Assembly (NCBI RefSeq): GCF_900100665.1 | Contig: NZ_FNCS01000006.1 | Location: 62,001 to 126,000 of the forward strand | Reading direction: 5' to 3' | Source of the DNA: Pelagibacterium luteolum | GTDB lineage: Bacteria > Pseudomonadota > Alphaproteobacteria > Rhizobiales > Devosiaceae | DNA: 64,000 nt | In this document: positions 52,680 through 63,592 of the stretch, one piece after another | How the letters are laid out: each line of letters opens with the position of its first letter | Position numbering within the stretch: the stretch's first letter is position 1 | Notes under the pieces: model-generated | Told to the model about the DNA's origin: nothing | Database searches by the model: none | What the model saw: the letters and a program-made list of their open reading frames with translations, nothing else | Made by a program: the position numbers and the translations under genes

Positions 52680-53174
52680 TCAGCCGCGAGCGCGACTTAT
52701 GAGCGCCTGGCAATCCTCTAGCAATTCCAGCGCCGTGTTAAGCCGGTCCCGTTGCTCGGCTGAAAGCCCCGCTGTCTCGCCATGCAATGTTTCAGTATGT
52801 CGCTCAGGCGCAGGCAACGCAGTCAAATCATCGATGTCTTCGTAATCATGGTCAGGCACGACGACATCGTCGGGAGATTGGGGCGCGATGGGAACAATGG
52901 ACCCGGTATCGCCGATGGCGATCACGTGCTTGGCCCCCTGCTCCTTGAGGATGCGCTGGACGCCCTTGATCGTGAAACCCTGATCATAAAGGAGGTGCCG
53001 AATGCCCTTGAGCAACTGCACGTCGTCAGGCCGGTAATACCGGCGACCGCCGCCCCGTTTCAGAGGCCGTATCTGGTTGAACCGCGTTTCCCAGAAGCGC
53101 AGCACATGCTGGGGGAGATCAAGTTCTTCCGCCGCTTCGGAGATGGTCCGGAAGGCGTCTGGCGATTTGTCCAA
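52680..53174 (-). CDS. MerR-family transcriptional regulator
   Basis: The 164-residue product has a MerR-type winged helix: [20 protein letters not shown], then [20 protein letters not shown] and [16 protein letters not shown]. The rest is acidic and without a known effector domain. It is the conserved MerR-like gene next to ihfA in Hyphomicrobiales; its target is unknown. It follows ihfA by 24 bp. Confidence 0.87.
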   Translation of the reverse strand: MDKSPDAFRTISEAAEELDLPQHVLRFWETRFNQIRPLKRGGGRRYYRPDDVQLLKGIRHLLYDQGFTIKGVQRILKEQGAKHVIAIGDTGSIVPIAPQSPDDVVVPDHDYEDIDDLTALPAPERHTETLHGETAGLSAEQRDRLNTALELLEDCQALISRARG

Positions 53175-53198
53175 CGCGACCTGCTCCGTGAAAAATTG

Positions 53199-53510
53199 TT
53201 ATTTTCCAGAGCGGACCATAGATTTGTTGATCTTGGATTTCAAGACATTGGAGGGTTTAAACACAAGAACCTGCCGGGGCAGGATCGGCACTTCCTCGCC
53301 CGTCTTTGGATTCCGCCCTACCCGCTCATTCTTGGACCGTACCTGGAAGGAGCCGAAAGAAGAAAGTTTGACGTTGTCACCCGTGGCCAGCGCGTCGCTT
53401 AAGAGCTGCAAAAAACGCTCAACGAGTTCCGCCGACTCGGTGCGCGACAGCCCAACCGATTGATAGACCGCTTCGGCCAAATCGGCCCGCGTGACTGTTT
53501 TTCCCGCCAT
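53199..53510 (-). CDS. ihfA: integration host factor subunit alpha
   Basis: The 103-residue product is the alpha subunit of the DNA-bending heterodimer IHF. It starts [20 protein letters not shown] and has the beta-arm region [20 protein letters not shown] and [20 protein letters not shown] that inserts a proline into the minor groove. The order fabH-ihfA-merR is typical of the order. Confidence 0.95.
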   Translation of the reverse strand: MAGKTVTRADLAEAVYQSVGLSRTESAELVERFLQLLSDALATGDNVKLSSFGSFQVRSKNERVGRNPKTGEEVPILPRQVLVFKPSNVLKSKINKSMVRSGK

Positions 53511-53593
53511 GGTTTACCCCTCAACCTCTCTGCGACCCTAACAGCCCCCAAGATTTCAACCACTTAACGCCCAAATGATCGCAGGGTCAACGC

Positions 53594-54571
53594 CTACCAG
53601 CGAATGAGCGAAGCGCCCCAGGTGAAGCCGCCGCCCATGGCCTCGATCATAACCAGATCACCCGATTTGATTCGTCCATCTTCACTGGCAACCCACAGCG
53701 CGAGCGGCACGGACGCTGCGGATGTGTTGGCGTGCTTGTCGACCGTGATGATTGTCTTTTGCTCGGGAATGCCGAGCTTTTTGCCCGCGCCATCGATGAT
53801 CCGGCGGTTAGCCTGGTGAGGCACGAACCAATCGAGATCTGCTGTGGCCTTGCCGGTCTTTTCCAGCACATCTTCGATCACGTCCGAAATCATCCCAACG
53901 GCATGCTTGAAGACCTCACGACCCTCCATGCGCAAATGGCCGATCGTCTGAGTCGACGAGACGCCGCCATCCACATACAGCTTTTCCCAATGGGTGCCGT
54001 CGGTGCGAAGGCTCGATACCAGTACACCGTTTTCCGGCGCATCATCGGCGACCTCTTGGGCTTCAAGCACCATGGCGCCCGCCCCGTCACCAAACAGGAC
54101 ACAAGTCGTGCGGTCGTTCCAGTCGAGGATGCGCGATGCGGTTTCGGCGCCAATGACTAGAGCGCGCTTGGCCATGCCGGTCTTGAGGTAGCTGTCGGCC
54201 GTCGCAACGGCGAAAACAAAGCCCGAGCACACGGCCTGGACGTCAAATGCGGTGCCCTTGGTGATTCCGAGTTTCTGCTGGAGAATCGCTGCAGTGGCCG
54301 GGAAGGTTCGGTCCGGCGTGGTCGTACCCACGATGATGAGATCGATATCGCTCGCGGTGAGCCCGGCTTTGTGCAAGGCGCGCTGCGATGCCTTGAGCGC
54401 GAGATCGGACGTCAGCTCGCCTTCTGCAGCAATATGGCGTTGCCGTATGCCGGTGCGCTGGACGATCCACTCATCGGACGTGTCGACGAACTTGGACAGG
54501 TCTTCATTGGTCATCACGCGCTCGGGCAGATATCCCCCGACGCCTCGCACAACAGATTGAATTTTGGTCAC
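53594..54571 (-). CDS. fabH: beta-ketoacyl-ACP synthase III
   Basis: The 325-residue product condenses acetyl-CoA with malonyl-ACP to start fatty-acid synthesis. The catalytic triad is visible: Cys115 in [11 protein letters not shown], His in [11 protein letters not shown] and Asn in [15 protein letters not shown]. Substrate-binding segments [13 protein letters not shown] and the C-terminal [13 protein letters not shown] are normal. It follows plsX by 2 bp, so the two are coupled. Confidence 0.96.
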   Translation of the reverse strand: MTKIQSVVRGVGGYLPERVMTNEDLSKFVDTSDEWIVQRTGIRQRHIAAEGELTSDLALKASQRALHKAGLTASDIDLIIVGTTTPDRTFPATAAILQQKLGITKGTAFDVQAVCSGFVFAVATADSYLKTGMAKRALVIGAETASRILDWNDRTTCVLFGDGAGAMVLEAQEVADDAPENGVLVSSLRTDGTHWEKLYVDGGVSSTQTIGHLRMEGREVFKHAVGMISDVIEDVLEKTGKATADLDWFVPHQANRRIIDGAGKKLGIPEQKTIITVDKHANTSAASVPLALWVASEDGRIKSGDLVMIEAMGGGFTWGASLIRW

Positions 54572-54573
54572 GC

Positions 54574-55635
54574 CTACGGTGCCTCCGGATTCGATATGGT
54601 CGCCGGAGCATCCGGCCGGGGGAAGCGTCTGATACCTTCCCCGATCTTTTCGATGAGATCGTTGCGCGCCATGTCATAAGCCAGGCCAAGCGCGCTCTTG
54701 TAGCCAATCTCGTCGGTGCCACCATGGCTCTTGATCACGACGCCATTGAGGCCAAGAAACACACCGCCGTTGACCGTGCGCGGATCCATCTTGCTCTTGA
54801 TCGCCGACAGCGCCTGGCGCGCGAACAGAGCCCCGATCTTGCTCATGATCGAAGATGTCATGGCGTTGCGCAGATATGTGCCGACCTGACGGGCCGTTCC
54901 TTCGGCAGTCTTGAGCGCGATGTTCCCGGTGAACCCTTCGGTTACGACGACATCGACCGTGCCCTTCCCAAGATCGTCGCCCTCGACGAAACCGCGATAC
55001 TCAAAGCCTGCACCATGGGTTTCGCTCAGGATCTTGCCCGCGTCCTTGACCCATTCATTACCCTTCGCCTCTTCAACGCCCACATTGAGCAGGCCGATCG
55101 AAGGCGTGTCGGTGTCAAACAGTGCCCTTGCGAGCGCGGAGCCAAGAATGGTGAAATCGACGAGGAGGTCAGCGTCCGCACCAATCGTGGCACCCACGTC
55201 GAGTACGACGATATCGGATCGGAGCGTGGGCCAGATTGCGGCGATGGCTGGTCGCGAAATGCCTTGGATCGGCCGCAGGCAAAACGTGGCCATCGCCATC
55301 AGCGCGCCGGTGTTGCCGCCCGAAATCGCAACCTGGGCCTCACCGTCCTTGACGGACTGGATTGCTGCCCACATGGAGGAATTGCCCCTTCCCTTGCGCA
55401 ACGCCTGGCTGGGTTTGTCGTCCATCGTGATGACGGTTTCGCTGTGACGAATATCCGAGACGGCCTTCAGTTCGGAGAACTCTTCGAGAAGCGGTCCGAT
55501 CACCTCCTCGCGTCCGTGAAAGATGAAGCGCACGTCAGGTCGCTCCCGCAAAAGGAGCTTGGCTCCGTGGATTGGCGCACGCGGGGCATTATCCCCGCCC
55601 ATGGCATCCACGGAGATCGTTATCTGTCCACTCAT
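54574..55635 (-). CDS. plsX: phosphate acyltransferase PlsX
   Basis: The 353-residue product makes acyl-phosphate from acyl-ACP for phospholipid synthesis. PlsX blocks are [65 protein letters not shown] and [18 protein letters not shown]. The ATG at 55635 ([14 protein letters not shown]) is the family start; an earlier in-frame start adds residues without homology. Confidence 0.95.
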   Translation of the reverse strand: MSGQITISVDAMGGDNAPRAPIHGAKLLLRERPDVRFIFHGREEVIGPLLEEFSELKAVSDIRHSETVITMDDKPSQALRKGRGNSSMWAAIQSVKDGEAQVAISGGNTGALMAMATFCLRPIQGISRPAIAAIWPTLRSDIVVLDVGATIGADADLLVDFTILGSALARALFDTDTPSIGLLNVGVEEAKGNEWVKDAGKILSETHGAGFEYRGFVEGDDLGKGTVDVVVTEGFTGNIALKTAEGTARQVGTYLRNAMTSSIMSKIGALFARQALSAIKSKMDPRTVNGGVFLGLNGVVIKSHGGTDEIGYKSALGLAYDMARNDLIEKIGEGIRRFPRPDAPATISNPEAP

Positions 55636-55746
55636 TGCCTGCCTTAGTGCATGCCCGCTGAAAGCGCGGGCGTCTCCGGTCCCGCGCACACCATAGCCAA
55701 TGGACGTCCACTGGCAAGGTTGTCAACCGCGCGGGTCATTTTGGGT

Positions 55747-56286
55747 TCAGTCCGCCTTGAGCGACTTGAGCGCCGCGAAAGGCGAAAGCGCTGCCGGATC
55801 ATCGCCTGCCGTCGCCTCATCGAGCTCAACGCCGGGTTTGCGGGGATAGAGATCGATGGACAGCGCAAACACTTCCAAAACGAGATCGGCCAGATCGATT
55901 TCGTTTCCGTCAAAATAGTCCGGAAGGTCATCGTCTTCCAGATTGACGAAAACTTCGGCGCCAGCCGACGCCTCACTCGCTTCGTCGTGACCTGGCAGAT
56001 ATACCCGGTCCACAGCTTCATCGATTGACTGCGTCACCGGATCGCCAGTCACGACACACGCCTGAACGATGGTGCCTGATACGCGGCCTTCCGCGCGAAG
56101 TCCGCCGCGAAAGCGAGTCACGGTAACTTTCGCCGCAAAATCCTCGACGACATCGACCTTGAGCCGGTCGGCCAGCGCTTTTTTTTGTTCGTCGTCAGAA
56201 TTGATGATGATGACGCGGCCGGACGGGGGAATTTTGTCGACTTTGACGACGGCATCGAGGTCAAGGGGATCAAGTCTGCGGGTCAT
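55747..56286 (-). CDS. DUF177 (YceD-like) domain protein
   Basis: The 179-residue product has the DUF177/YceD pattern: CVVTGDPVTQSIDEAVDRVY with its conserved Cys, and later DYFDGNEIDLADLVLEVFAL, then LDLYPRKPG-like. YceD proteins in other bacteria are linked to 23S rRNA processing or stability; the role here is inferred. Its start overlaps the stop of the upstream chaperone gene (ATGA). Confidence 0.87.
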   Translation of the reverse strand: MTRRLDPLDLDAVVKVDKIPPSGRVIIINSDDEQKKALADRLKVDVVEDFAAKVTVTRFRGGLRAEGRVSGTIVQACVVTGDPVTQSIDEAVDRVYLPGHDEASEASAGAEVFVNLEDDDLPDYFDGNEIDLADLVLEVFALSIDLYPRKPGVELDEATAGDDPAALSPFAALKSLKAD

Positions 56287-56810
56287 TTGGGCTCTCCGAA
56301 CGTCACTTTGCCGGCCATGATGTCCTCAATCGATTGCGTGGCCAACAGGTCGTCGCAGAGCAGAATATAATCGGCAAATTTGTCGGCTTCTGGATGGGCT
56401 TTTCCATCATGGAAATTGCGTGAGACGAAGCCGCTCACCGCGTCGCGATCTCCTGTTTCCAGGGCCGAAGACAGATTTGTCAGCGTGCCATAAAAAAGGC
56501 TGCCCATTTTTTCGATACGCTTTCCGACGGAGAGATCACCCACGCCCATCTCCCGAAGCGAGCGATCCATATCCTTAAAAAAGCAATCAAAGACATTCTG
56601 CGAGAAATCACGTGTCAGCTTTTCGCTCGAGCGCAGCCGGCGAAAGACCAGCGCCGCATGAAGCGAAATCATGTCGAAACGCCCCGTCATCGTATCGGAA
56701 GCGCCCCATTCGGCATAGAAAACCGGGCGCCGGGATTGCGCCACAATGGCGTTATACACGGCGTAAACGGGTTCGCTGAACTTGGTCTTGCGGAACAAAG
56801 ACAGGATCAT
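56283..56810 (-). CDS. ubiquinol-cytochrome c chaperone family (CBP3-like)
   Basis: The 175-residue product belongs to the Ubiq_cyt_C_chap family related to mitochondrial Cbp3, which helps assemble the cytochrome bc1 complex. It shows AVYNAIVAQSRRPVFYAEWG, GRFDMISLHAALVFRRL and FFKDMDRSLREMGVGDLSVG. It is the first gene of a pair with DUF177, divergent from bamE. Confidence 0.87.
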   Translation of the reverse strand: MILSLFRKTKFSEPVYAVYNAIVAQSRRPVFYAEWGASDTMTGRFDMISLHAALVFRRLRSSEKLTRDFSQNVFDCFFKDMDRSLREMGVGDLSVGKRIEKMGSLFYGTLTNLSSALETGDRDAVSGFVSRNFHDGKAHPEADKFADYILLCDDLLATQSIEDIMAGKVTFGEPK

Positions 56811-56966
56811 GTCATCGCATCTCGCGTACGAGGAAAGTGGCGGTCGTGGTTTAAGAATTTGGCGCCGCCGCTTGCCAGAACTATCCTTGGACGGCTAAAC
56901 AACACCGGAAATCCCTGGCGCATCGTCGCGAGGCTATAGTCGCAAGACCTGAGGAAAGTCAATTCC

Positions 56967-57413
56967 ATGACCCTGCGTAACGTCCTTGTCCGCGTTTCCC
57001 CCATCGCCACGGCGATCGCTCTCGGGCTGACATTGTCGGCCTGCTCCGGCACCGGCCTGGTGGCGGAGCGCACGCAGGGCTACGTTCTCCCCGACGATGC
57101 GGTACGTCAGGTGCAGCCCGGATCGAGCCAGGACCTCGTGCGCATTGTTCTGGGCTCGCCGCAAACCACAAGCACCTTCGGTGGCGAAACGGCTTGGTAC
57201 TACGTAGAGACCAAGGTGACGCAGACAGCCTTCGGATTGACCTCGATTCAGGAACGCAAGGTCGTTGCCGTCTATTTCGACGGCAATCGTAGGGTGACCG
57301 ACAAGGCCGTTTACTCGCTGGAAGATGGCCGCGTTTTCGCAATCGAACAGCGTCGTACCGGCTCGTTTGGCGAAGACCAGAGCTTCGTGCAATCGCTGCT
57401 CGCGTCAGTCTGA
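56967..57413 (+). CDS. bamE: outer-membrane assembly lipoprotein BamE (SmpA/OmlA)
   Basis: The 148-residue product is the small lipoprotein of the BAM complex that inserts beta-barrel proteins. The signal peptide ends with lipobox LSAC (Cys29). The SmpA/OmlA fold follows, with VQPGSSQDLVRIVLGSPQTT and WYYVETKVTQTAFGLTSIQE. It is divergent from the chaperone gene and converges with nusB. A hairpin overlaps its stop codon. Confidence 0.92.
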   Translation: MTLRNVLVRVSPIATAIALGLTLSACSGTGLVAERTQGYVLPDDAVRQVQPGSSQDLVRIVLGSPQTTSTFGGETAWYYVETKVTQTAFGLTSIQERKVVAVYFDGNRRVTDKAVYSLEDGRVFAIEQRRTGSFGEDQSFVQSLLASV

Positions 57414-57420
57414 CGCGAGC
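57398..57420. terminator. hairpin overlapping bamE stop
   Basis: GCTCGCGTCA (57398-57407) pairs perfectly with TGACGCGAGC (57411-57420) around GTC and contains the TGA stop codon. No T run follows, so termination at this convergent junction is possible but not certain. Confidence 0.4.
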
Positions 57421-57464
57421 ACGCATTCGCTGCTAAGCGGCATCGATAACGTGTCGCGCGGTGC

Positions 57465-57956
57465 TCAGGAAGCGGGCTTGTCTCCGCCGCCATAGCCCTC
57501 AGAATATTTGCGCGCCACCGCGTCGAGGACGCCGTTGACCATGCCCGGCACCTCGTCTTCGTAGAAGGCGTGTGCCACATCGACATATTCGCGAATAACG
57601 ACCTTGAAGGGAATATCCTTGCGCATGGTCAACTCGAACACCCCTGCCCGCAGCAACGCGCGAAGCGTGGCATCAATGCGCGTCATCGGCCAGCCGGACT
57701 GAAGGGCGGAATTGACGACCGGATCGAGCTTGATCTGGTTCTGCACAACGCCGCGCACGATGTGGCGAAAATAGTCGGCGTCGGCAGGCAGGTACTGATC
57801 GCCTTCCAACTCACGACCGAGCCGGAAGCTTTCAAACTGGCTCAGCGTTTCCTCGAGCGTCTGTTCGCCCACATCCATCTGATAAAGCGCCTGAACGGCT
57901 GCCAGACGAGCTGAACCGCGCTGGTTGGCGGGCTTGGTGTCCTTGGGGTCAGCCAC
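57465..57956 (-). CDS. nusB: transcription antitermination factor NusB
   Basis: The 163-residue product is the all-helical RNA-binding factor that works with S10 in rRNA antitermination. Blocks are RGSARLAAVQALYQMDVGE, WPMTRIDATLRALLRAGVFE, and IPFKVVIREYVDVAHAFYED. It is the last gene of the nrdR-ribD-ribE-ribH-nusB run, 3 bp after ribH. Confidence 0.94.
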   Translation of the reverse strand: MADPKDTKPANQRGSARLAAVQALYQMDVGEQTLEETLSQFESFRLGRELEGDQYLPADADYFRHIVRGVVQNQIKLDPVVNSALQSGWPMTRIDATLRALLRAGVFELTMRKDIPFKVVIREYVDVAHAFYEDEVPGMVNGVLDAVARKYSEGYGGGDKPAS

Positions 57957-57959
57957 GGC

Positions 57960-58442
57960 TCAATCCTCCATCAGACGATTACGCAGGGCTGCCATGGTCA
58001 TGGCCGCGACAGCCGCGCCACCGCCCTTGTTCTGGTCGGAGATTTTCGCTCGAGCCCAAGCCTGATCCTCGTTCTCGACGGTGAGGATACCATTTCCGAG
58101 CGCGATGCCATCAGCGACCGCCAGGTCCATCAGTGCGCGCGAACTTTCGTTCGAGACGATTTCATAGTGGGTGGTCTCGCCGCGGATCACGCATCCGAGC
58201 GCGACATATCCATCATACGCATCTGCCTTGAGTTCGGACGCCATGGCGATAGCTGCAGGTATTTCGAGCGCTCCCGGCACTGTGACGACGTCGTAGGTCG
58301 CGCCGGCGTCGTCGAAAGCCGCCTTGGCGCCTTCGAGGAGCGCGTCGGCCAGATCGTTGTAAAAGCGGGCCTCAACGATGAGGTAGTGCTGGCCATTGGC
58401 TGAGCCAGGCGCAATTGCAAAAGTGTCGCCAGAACTGGCCAT
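57960..58442 (-). CDS. ribH: 6,7-dimethyl-8-ribityllumazine synthase
   Basis: The 160-residue product condenses the pyrimidine intermediate with dihydroxybutanone phosphate in riboflavin synthesis. [35 protein letters not shown] with the catalytic His, and [17 protein letters not shown] are typical. It starts 2 bp after ribE ends. Confidence 0.95.
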   Translation of the reverse strand: MASSGDTFAIAPGSANGQHYLIVEARFYNDLADALLEGAKAAFDDAGATYDVVTVPGALEIPAAIAMASELKADAYDGYVALGCVIRGETTHYEIVSNESSRALMDLAVADGIALGNGILTVENEDQAWARAKISDQNKGGGAAVAAMTMAALRNRLMED

Positions 58443-58444
58443 AA

Positions 58445-59053
58445 TTAAATCCGTCGCGTTTCGAGCAGGCGCGCGGCATAGCGCGCCATAAGATCAACTT
58501 CAAGGTTCACTGCGTCACCCGGCGTATAATCGGGCCAGTTTGTTGCTGTGAGCGTGTGGGGAATGAGATGGACTGAAAACCGATGGCCGTCGACCCAATT
58601 CACGGTCAATGACGTACCATTCAGCGCAACGCCGCCCTTTTTGGCGATAAACGGCGACAAGTCGTCGGGAGCTTCTAGGACGAAAGTGATCTGGTCGCCG
58701 ATGTCCTTGCGCTCGAGGATCGTCGCGATGCCATCCACATGGCCGGAAACGATGTGCCCGCCCAGCTCGTCGCCCACCTTGAGCGAGCGTTCGAGGTTGA
58801 TGCGCCGCCCAGCCTGCCAGTCGCCGACTTTTGTCACGTCGAGCGTTTCGCGTGCGGCGAACACGTCGAACCAGTTCTGGCCATCATTGCTCCCCTTTTC
58901 GGTCACGGTCAGGCATATGCCCTCACACATGATCGACGCTCCGAGGTCGATACTATCTGGCTCATAGATAGTGCCGATGCGTAACTTGCGTCCGTCGTTG
59001 CGCTCTTCGACGGAAAGAAGCGTGCCTATATCGGTAATGATGCCGGTGAACAT
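58445..59053 (-). CDS. ribE: riboflavin synthase, alpha subunit
   Basis: The 202-residue product dismutates ribityllumazine to riboflavin. It has two lumazine-binding domains: the first with [16 protein letters not shown] and [15 protein letters not shown], the second with [16 protein letters not shown] and [20 protein letters not shown]. Length is normal. It lies 3 bp after ribD. Confidence 0.95.
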   Translation of the reverse strand: MFTGIITDIGTLLSVEERNDGRKLRIGTIYEPDSIDLGASIMCEGICLTVTEKGSNDGQNWFDVFAARETLDVTKVGDWQAGRRINLERSLKVGDELGGHIVSGHVDGIATILERKDIGDQITFVLEAPDDLSPFIAKKGGVALNGTSLTVNWVDGHRFSVHLIPHTLTATNWPDYTPGDAVNLEVDLMARYAARLLETRRI

Positions 59054-59056
59054 GGA

Positions 59057-60151
59057 TCAGACTTTCTCGAAGGTCGTGAGCATATCGCACCCCAGCGATC
59101 GGGTTTCAACAGGCACAAATCCCAGTTCCAGCAAACGCTGGGTCATATCTGGATGAACAGTGGCGGGAACCCCGTCCGTCCCGACCGTCCCCACTCCGAG
59201 CAGCAGGTGAAAGCGATCGACGAGGCCGGCATCGAGGAGGGTATCGGTGAGTGCCGCGCCTCCCTCCACCAGAACGCGCCCGATGCCGCGCTTTGCGAGC
59301 GCAACCAGCGCGGCGGCCGGGTGGGGGCGACCGCTTTCGCCTGAGACAGCGACAACATTGCTCAGTTCAGACAATGATTCAGCACGGTCGTTTTCTGTAA
59401 TGATGACAGTGGATTGGCCAGATTGCCGATTAAAAAGAGTCAGGTCGGGTGGCAGTGATTTTCGGCCAGCCAAGATAACACGCACGGGCCGCCGCAGCGC
59501 GAGGCCCGGCAGCCTGACATCAAGTCGCGGATTGTCGAGCCGAGCCGTCTCCGCGCCCAGAACAATCGCGTCCGACATGGCCCGCTGCATGTGGGTCCAG
59601 CGGCGCGCCTCATCGCCCGTGATCGCCACATTGCCGTCGTCGCGGCGGCCAATCATTCCATCGCTTGAAACCGCGAGTTTTACAGTCACGAAGGGACGCC
59701 CGTGGCGGATGCGTGAGAAAAACCCTTCGTGCAACCGCTCGATGGCGCCTAGCCCCTGCCCCACCGCAACATCGATTCCTGCGGCGCGCAGTTTTGCAAT
59801 GCTCTGGCCCGCAGTTCGTGGATCGGGGTCGGACGCACCGCAGACAACTCGTTTAACGCCTGAGGTGAGCACAGTATCGACACAAGGCGGCGTCTGGCCC
59901 CAATGGTTGCAGGGCTCCAAGGTGACGTAAAGCGTTGCGCCGTTGGTGCCGTTGCCGGTTATGGCCAGCGCCTGTGGCTCGGCATGAGGACGCCCACCTG
60001 CCGCTGTGACGCCACGACCTAAAACGCGGCCATCGGGCGAGACAACGATGGCCCCGACTGTCGGATTCTCCGCTGTCGTTCCGCGGAATGGCATGGCGAT
60101 GCGCACAGCAGCCTCAAGCCAGCGCAAATCGGCTGGCGTCAGGTCGCTCAC
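59057..60151 (-). CDS. ribD: bifunctional riboflavin deaminase/reductase RibD
   Basis: The 364-residue product deaminates and then reduces the pyrimidine precursor of riboflavin. The deaminase zinc site is visible ([11 protein letters not shown] and [18 protein letters not shown]), and the reductase domain has [20 protein letters not shown] and [20 protein letters not shown]. Its start overlaps the nrdR stop by four bases, so the operon begins at least at nrdR. Confidence 0.95.
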   Translation of the reverse strand: MSDLTPADLRWLEAAVRIAMPFRGTTAENPTVGAIVVSPDGRVLGRGVTAAGGRPHAEPQALAITGNGTNGATLYVTLEPCNHWGQTPPCVDTVLTSGVKRVVCGASDPDPRTAGQSIAKLRAAGIDVAVGQGLGAIERLHEGFFSRIRHGRPFVTVKLAVSSDGMIGRRDDGNVAITGDEARRWTHMQRAMSDAIVLGAETARLDNPRLDVRLPGLALRRPVRVILAGRKSLPPDLTLFNRQSGQSTVIITENDRAESLSELSNVVAVSGESGRPHPAAALVALAKRGIGRVLVEGGAALTDTLLDAGLVDRFHLLLGVGTVGTDGVPATVHPDMTQRLLELGFVPVETRSLGCDMLTTFEKV

Positions 60152-60627
60152 TCGTCATCCTCAGGAAGAGCTGGCGCGTCGGCTCCCATTTCCGTCAGAA
60201 ACGATTGAAAATCATCGGCGCTTGCGAAGTTCTTATAGACCGAGGCGAAACGCACGAAGGCCACGTCATCGAGGCCCTTTAGGCCATCCATGACGTATTC
60301 GCCGATCTGGTCGGATGTCACCTCCACATCGCCCAGGCTCTCAAGCTGCCGGACGACGCCCGAAATCATGCGCTCGATGGTTTCGGGGTCGACTTGGCGT
60401 TTGCGCAGCGCAGTATAGACGGATCGCGCCAGCTTCTCGCGGTCGAACGGAACCTTGCGGCCCGATTTCTTGACGACCGTCAGGTCACGCAGTTGCACGC
60501 GCTCGAACGTCGTGAAGCGTCCGCCGCAACCGTTGCAAACACGGCGGCGGCGGATGGCGTTGGAATCCTCGGTGGGCCGGGAATCCTTGACCTGCGTATC
60601 GTCATTCCCGCAATAGGGACAGCGCAT
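60148..60627 (-). CDS. nrdR: transcriptional repressor NrdR
   Basis: The 159-residue product represses ribonucleotide reductase genes. It has a four-cysteine zinc ribbon ([20 protein letters not shown] and [18 protein letters not shown]) and an ATP-cone domain ([20 protein letters not shown]). It lies 4 bp after glyA, so glyA to nusB may be a single transcription unit of six genes. Confidence 0.96.
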   Translation of the reverse strand: MRCPYCGNDDTQVKDSRPTEDSNAIRRRRVCNGCGGRFTTFERVQLRDLTVVKKSGRKVPFDREKLARSVYTALRKRQVDPETIERMISGVVRQLESLGDVEVTSDQIGEYVMDGLKGLDDVAFVRFASVYKNFASADDFQSFLTEMGADAPALPEDDE

Positions 60628-60631
60628 GACT

Positions 60632-61930
60632 TTATCCGTAGATGGGGAATTTGGCGGTCAGTTCGAGGACCTTTTCCTTGACCTGAGCCTCGACCTTGCC
60701 GTTGTTGTCATCGCCATTGGCAGCAAGACCGTCGATGACTTCGACCATGAATTCGCCCACAAGGCGGAATTCTTCGACGCCAAACCCGCGCGACGTGGCC
60801 GCCGGCGTTCCCACCCGAATACCCGATGTAATAGCCGGCTTTTCCGGATCGAACGGCACGGCGTTTTTGTTAGTCGTGATATTTGCCCGCTCCAGAGCGG
60901 CCTCGGTCGCCTTGCCGGTGACCTTTTTGGGGCGCAGGTCAACGAGCATCAAATGATTGTCGGTGCCGCCGGTGGCAATTTCCAGACCGCCCTTGACCAG
61001 GGTTTCTGCAAGCGCCTGAGCGTTATCGACTACCTGACGCGCGTACTGCTTGAACTCAGGGGTCAATGCCTCGCCGAATGCAACGGCCTTGCCTGCGATG
61101 ACATGCATCAAAGGGCCGCCCTGAATGCCGGGGAAGATGGCCGAATTGATCTTCTTTGCGATCGCTTCGTCACTCGTGAGGATCAAGCCACCGCGCGGTC
61201 CGCGAAGCGTCTTGTGCGTGGTCGTGGTCGCGACGTGGGCGTGGGGGAACGGGTTGGGATAGACACCCGCTGCAACCAGCCCAGCCACATGCGCCATATC
61301 GACGAAAAGGTAAGCACCCACTTCATCGGCAATAGCACGGAATTCGGCCCAATCGAGAATACGCGAATAGGCTGAGAACCCGGCGACGATCATCTTGGGC
61401 TTGTGCTCAGCGGCAAGCGCCCGCACCGAATCCATATCTACGCGACCGTCTTGCTGGCGCACGCCGTATTGAATGGCGTTGAACCATTTTCCGGACTGGT
61501 TGGGCTTTGCCCCGTGGGTCAGGTGCCCGCCGGCATCAAGGCTCATGCCAAGGATCGTGTCGCCCGGCTGGAGCAACGCTTGATAGACGCCCTGATTGGC
61601 TTGCGAACCCGAATTGGGCTGCACGTTGGCAAATTCACAACCGAACAGTTCCTTGGCGCGGTCGATGGCGAGTTGTTCAACAACGTCCACATACTGGCAA
61701 CCGCCGTAATAACGCCGGCCCGGATAGCCTTCCGCGTATTTGTTGGTCATCACCGAACCCTGCGCTTCGAGCACAGCGCTCGAAACGATGTTTTCGGAGG
61801 CGATCAATTCGATCTCGTTTTGCTGGCGACCGAGTTCATCGGCAATCGCCTTGGCGACGACCGGATCGTGATCGGCAATCGTACGCGAGAAGAAATCAGG
61901 AAAAAGTGGGGCTGTCCCGGTGGCGCTCAT
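60632..61930 (-). CDS. glyA: serine hydroxymethyltransferase
   Basis: The 432-residue product interconverts serine and glycine with tetrahydrofolate. PLP-binding lysine lies in [14 protein letters not shown]; other blocks are [40 protein letters not shown] and [14 protein letters not shown]. The ATG at 61930 follows GAGGG. It is the first gene of the glyA-nrdR-rib-nusB cluster. Confidence 0.96.
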   Translation of the reverse strand: MSATGTAPLFPDFFSRTIADHDPVVAKAIADELGRQQNEIELIASENIVSSAVLEAQGSVMTNKYAEGYPGRRYYGGCQYVDVVEQLAIDRAKELFGCEFANVQPNSGSQANQGVYQALLQPGDTILGMSLDAGGHLTHGAKPNQSGKWFNAIQYGVRQQDGRVDMDSVRALAAEHKPKMIVAGFSAYSRILDWAEFRAIADEVGAYLFVDMAHVAGLVAAGVYPNPFPHAHVATTTTHKTLRGPRGGLILTSDEAIAKKINSAIFPGIQGGPLMHVIAGKAVAFGEALTPEFKQYARQVVDNAQALAETLVKGGLEIATGGTDNHLMLVDLRPKKVTGKATEAALERANITTNKNAVPFDPEKPAITSGIRVGTPAATSRGFGVEEFRLVGEFMVEVIDGLAANGDDNNGKVEAQVKEKVLELTAKFPIYG

Positions 61931-62038
61931 TGGCGGACCCTCGACCTGTTGCAGGAGTGCTGAATGGCAAGCAAGCGCGCTCCGCATAGCACGAGGCGTC
62001 AAGCGATTCCAAGCAAAGATCGGGAAAGCGAGAGACGG

Positions 62039-62242
62039 TCAGGTTCCCTTGCCCGTATCCATCTCGATGCGCCGGCGCAGTTTTGCCAGCGCAAGATTTT
62101 TCATCTGCGTTTCACTCGCGGTGAGCGGAGCGATGGCGACGACTTCGATGCCTGTTTCGACATCTATCGCCGCCACCCTGATCTGCGGACCAGCCTGGCG
62201 GAACTCGAACAGCACTTCACGACCTTGGCCAGCGCTGCTCAT
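62039..62242 (-). CDS. small DUF6898-type protein
   Basis: The 67-residue product matches the small alphaproteobacterial family found beside glyA: VLFEFRQAGPQIRVAAIDVE, TGIEVVAIAPLTASETQMKN and a basic end LAKLRRRIEM. The function is unknown. It lies between the transpeptidase gene (20 bp upstream) and glyA (108 bp downstream) on the same strand. Confidence 0.78.
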   Translation of the reverse strand: MSSAGQGREVLFEFRQAGPQIRVAAIDVETGIEVVAIAPLTASETQMKNLALAKLRRRIEMDTGKGT

Positions 62243-62262
62243 GTCGCCCCCGAGCCTGATCG

Positions 62263-63540
62263 TCAGGCGCTGATTTCAGGGAAGTCGATCTTGCCCTGGG
62301 CATCGTATTCGTAAACGTCATCGCGGAAACTCACGACACCGTTGCGGTTTGCCCACGCCGTGAAATACGTCATGAAGATCGGCACGGGATTGGAGACGCT
62401 GACATCGAGGCGTTCGCCCGACGCGAATGCGCCGTTGACGCCAATGATGTCGTAGCCCGAATCCTGCAAGATCCACGCGACGAAGTCGGCGACATTGGCA
62501 ACTCGCACACAGCCCGACGAGTGGAAACGCGCGTTTTCGGAGAACAATGTCTGCTGCGGCGTATCGTGGAGATAGACCGCATGCGGATTGTGGAAATTGA
62601 TCTTGACGTTACCCATGGAGTTCTGGGCGCCGGGATCCTGACGGAAGGTGTAGTTGACCGCTTCCTCTGTCGACCAGTCGATAGCGCTCTGGGGCACTTC
62701 CCGGCCGCTGCCGTCGAAAATCCGGATCGAGTATTCGTTGAGATAATTGGGGTTGTTGTTGACCAACCCGATGATATCGCGCCGAATAATCGAGACCGGA
62801 ACGGTCCAGTATGGATTGAAATTGATCTGGTGGATGCGGCTGCGCAGGATCGGCGTCTGGCGATCGATCTTGCCGACGACGGCCGTATGACGGCGGGCCA
62901 CCTGCTTGGAGGCGATGGCCTCAATGGCAGCAGCCGGAATGTTGACGTTCACGTAGCGGTCTTCCAAGCGGCCCTCAAGGCCGCGGACGCGTTCCATGTT
63001 GAGCTTGATCTGGTTCAGCCGGGTCGCGGCGGGAACTTTCATGGCCCAATAGGTAAATTCGTCGATCTGGCCGTTGATCTGAAGTCCGTGACGCGCCTGG
63101 AACCCGCGCACCGCGGCGTCGACGTCCGTATCGAACTGATCCGACAGCGCTACGTCCTGCGAAAGATCGCCCGTGTGGGCAAGATAGCCGCGCAAATCGC
63201 GAACGGCGCGATTTTCGGAGTTGAGCGACAGACGGAAAATCGCCTCGGGAACGTCGGGCCAGCCGCCGATGGCGTTCAGGCGCTCGTAATATTCGGCGAC
63301 GCGCTGAAGATTGTACTCTGTGTCGACCGACACGATCGGATCGAACCCGCCGATGGCGTCCATCGCCTGTCGGGAGTTCAACTCCAACTGTTCCTGGGTC
63401 ACGACGCGGCGGCCACCGCCCAGCAGATTGCTAAAGAGAGACTGGGAATAGGCCGGCGCCGAGAAGGCTGCAGTGGCGGCAAGGGCAGACATGCCTGCCA
63501 TGACGGTCCGCCGATTGATTTTTCCAGAATCGTCGCGCAT
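62263..63540 (-). CDS. L,D-transpeptidase (YkuD) with peptidoglycan-binding domain
   Basis: The 425-residue product cross-links peptidoglycan in the periplasm. A twin-arginine-like signal (INRRTVMAGMSALAATAAFS) leads the protein, then a peptidoglycan-binding domain (VDAAVRGFQARHGLQINGQI) and the YkuD domain with the active site RFHSSGCVRVANVADFV, whose Cys is the nucleophile. The ATG at 63540 has AGGTGA 9 bases upstream; a longer open frame to 63624 crosses a palindrome and is less likely. It is divergent in control from, but on the same strand as, the ldtR gene. Confidence 0.9.
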   Translation of the reverse strand: MRDDSGKINRRTVMAGMSALAATAAFSAPAYSQSLFSNLLGGGRRVVTQEQLELNSRQAMDAIGGFDPIVSVDTEYNLQRVAEYYERLNAIGGWPDVPEAIFRLSLNSENRAVRDLRGYLAHTGDLSQDVALSDQFDTDVDAAVRGFQARHGLQINGQIDEFTYWAMKVPAATRLNQIKLNMERVRGLEGRLEDRYVNVNIPAAAIEAIASKQVARRHTAVVGKIDRQTPILRSRIHQINFNPYWTVPVSIIRRDIIGLVNNNPNYLNEYSIRIFDGSGREVPQSAIDWSTEEAVNYTFRQDPGAQNSMGNVKINFHNPHAVYLHDTPQQTLFSENARFHSSGCVRVANVADFVAWILQDSGYDIIGVNGAFASGERLDVSVSNPVPIFMTYFTAWANRNGVVSFRDDVYEYDAQGKIDFPEISA

Positions 63541-63592
63541 TGCGTTTAATTCACCTATCGTAACAGCAGGAAATGCCGAGCCGCCCTTTTGC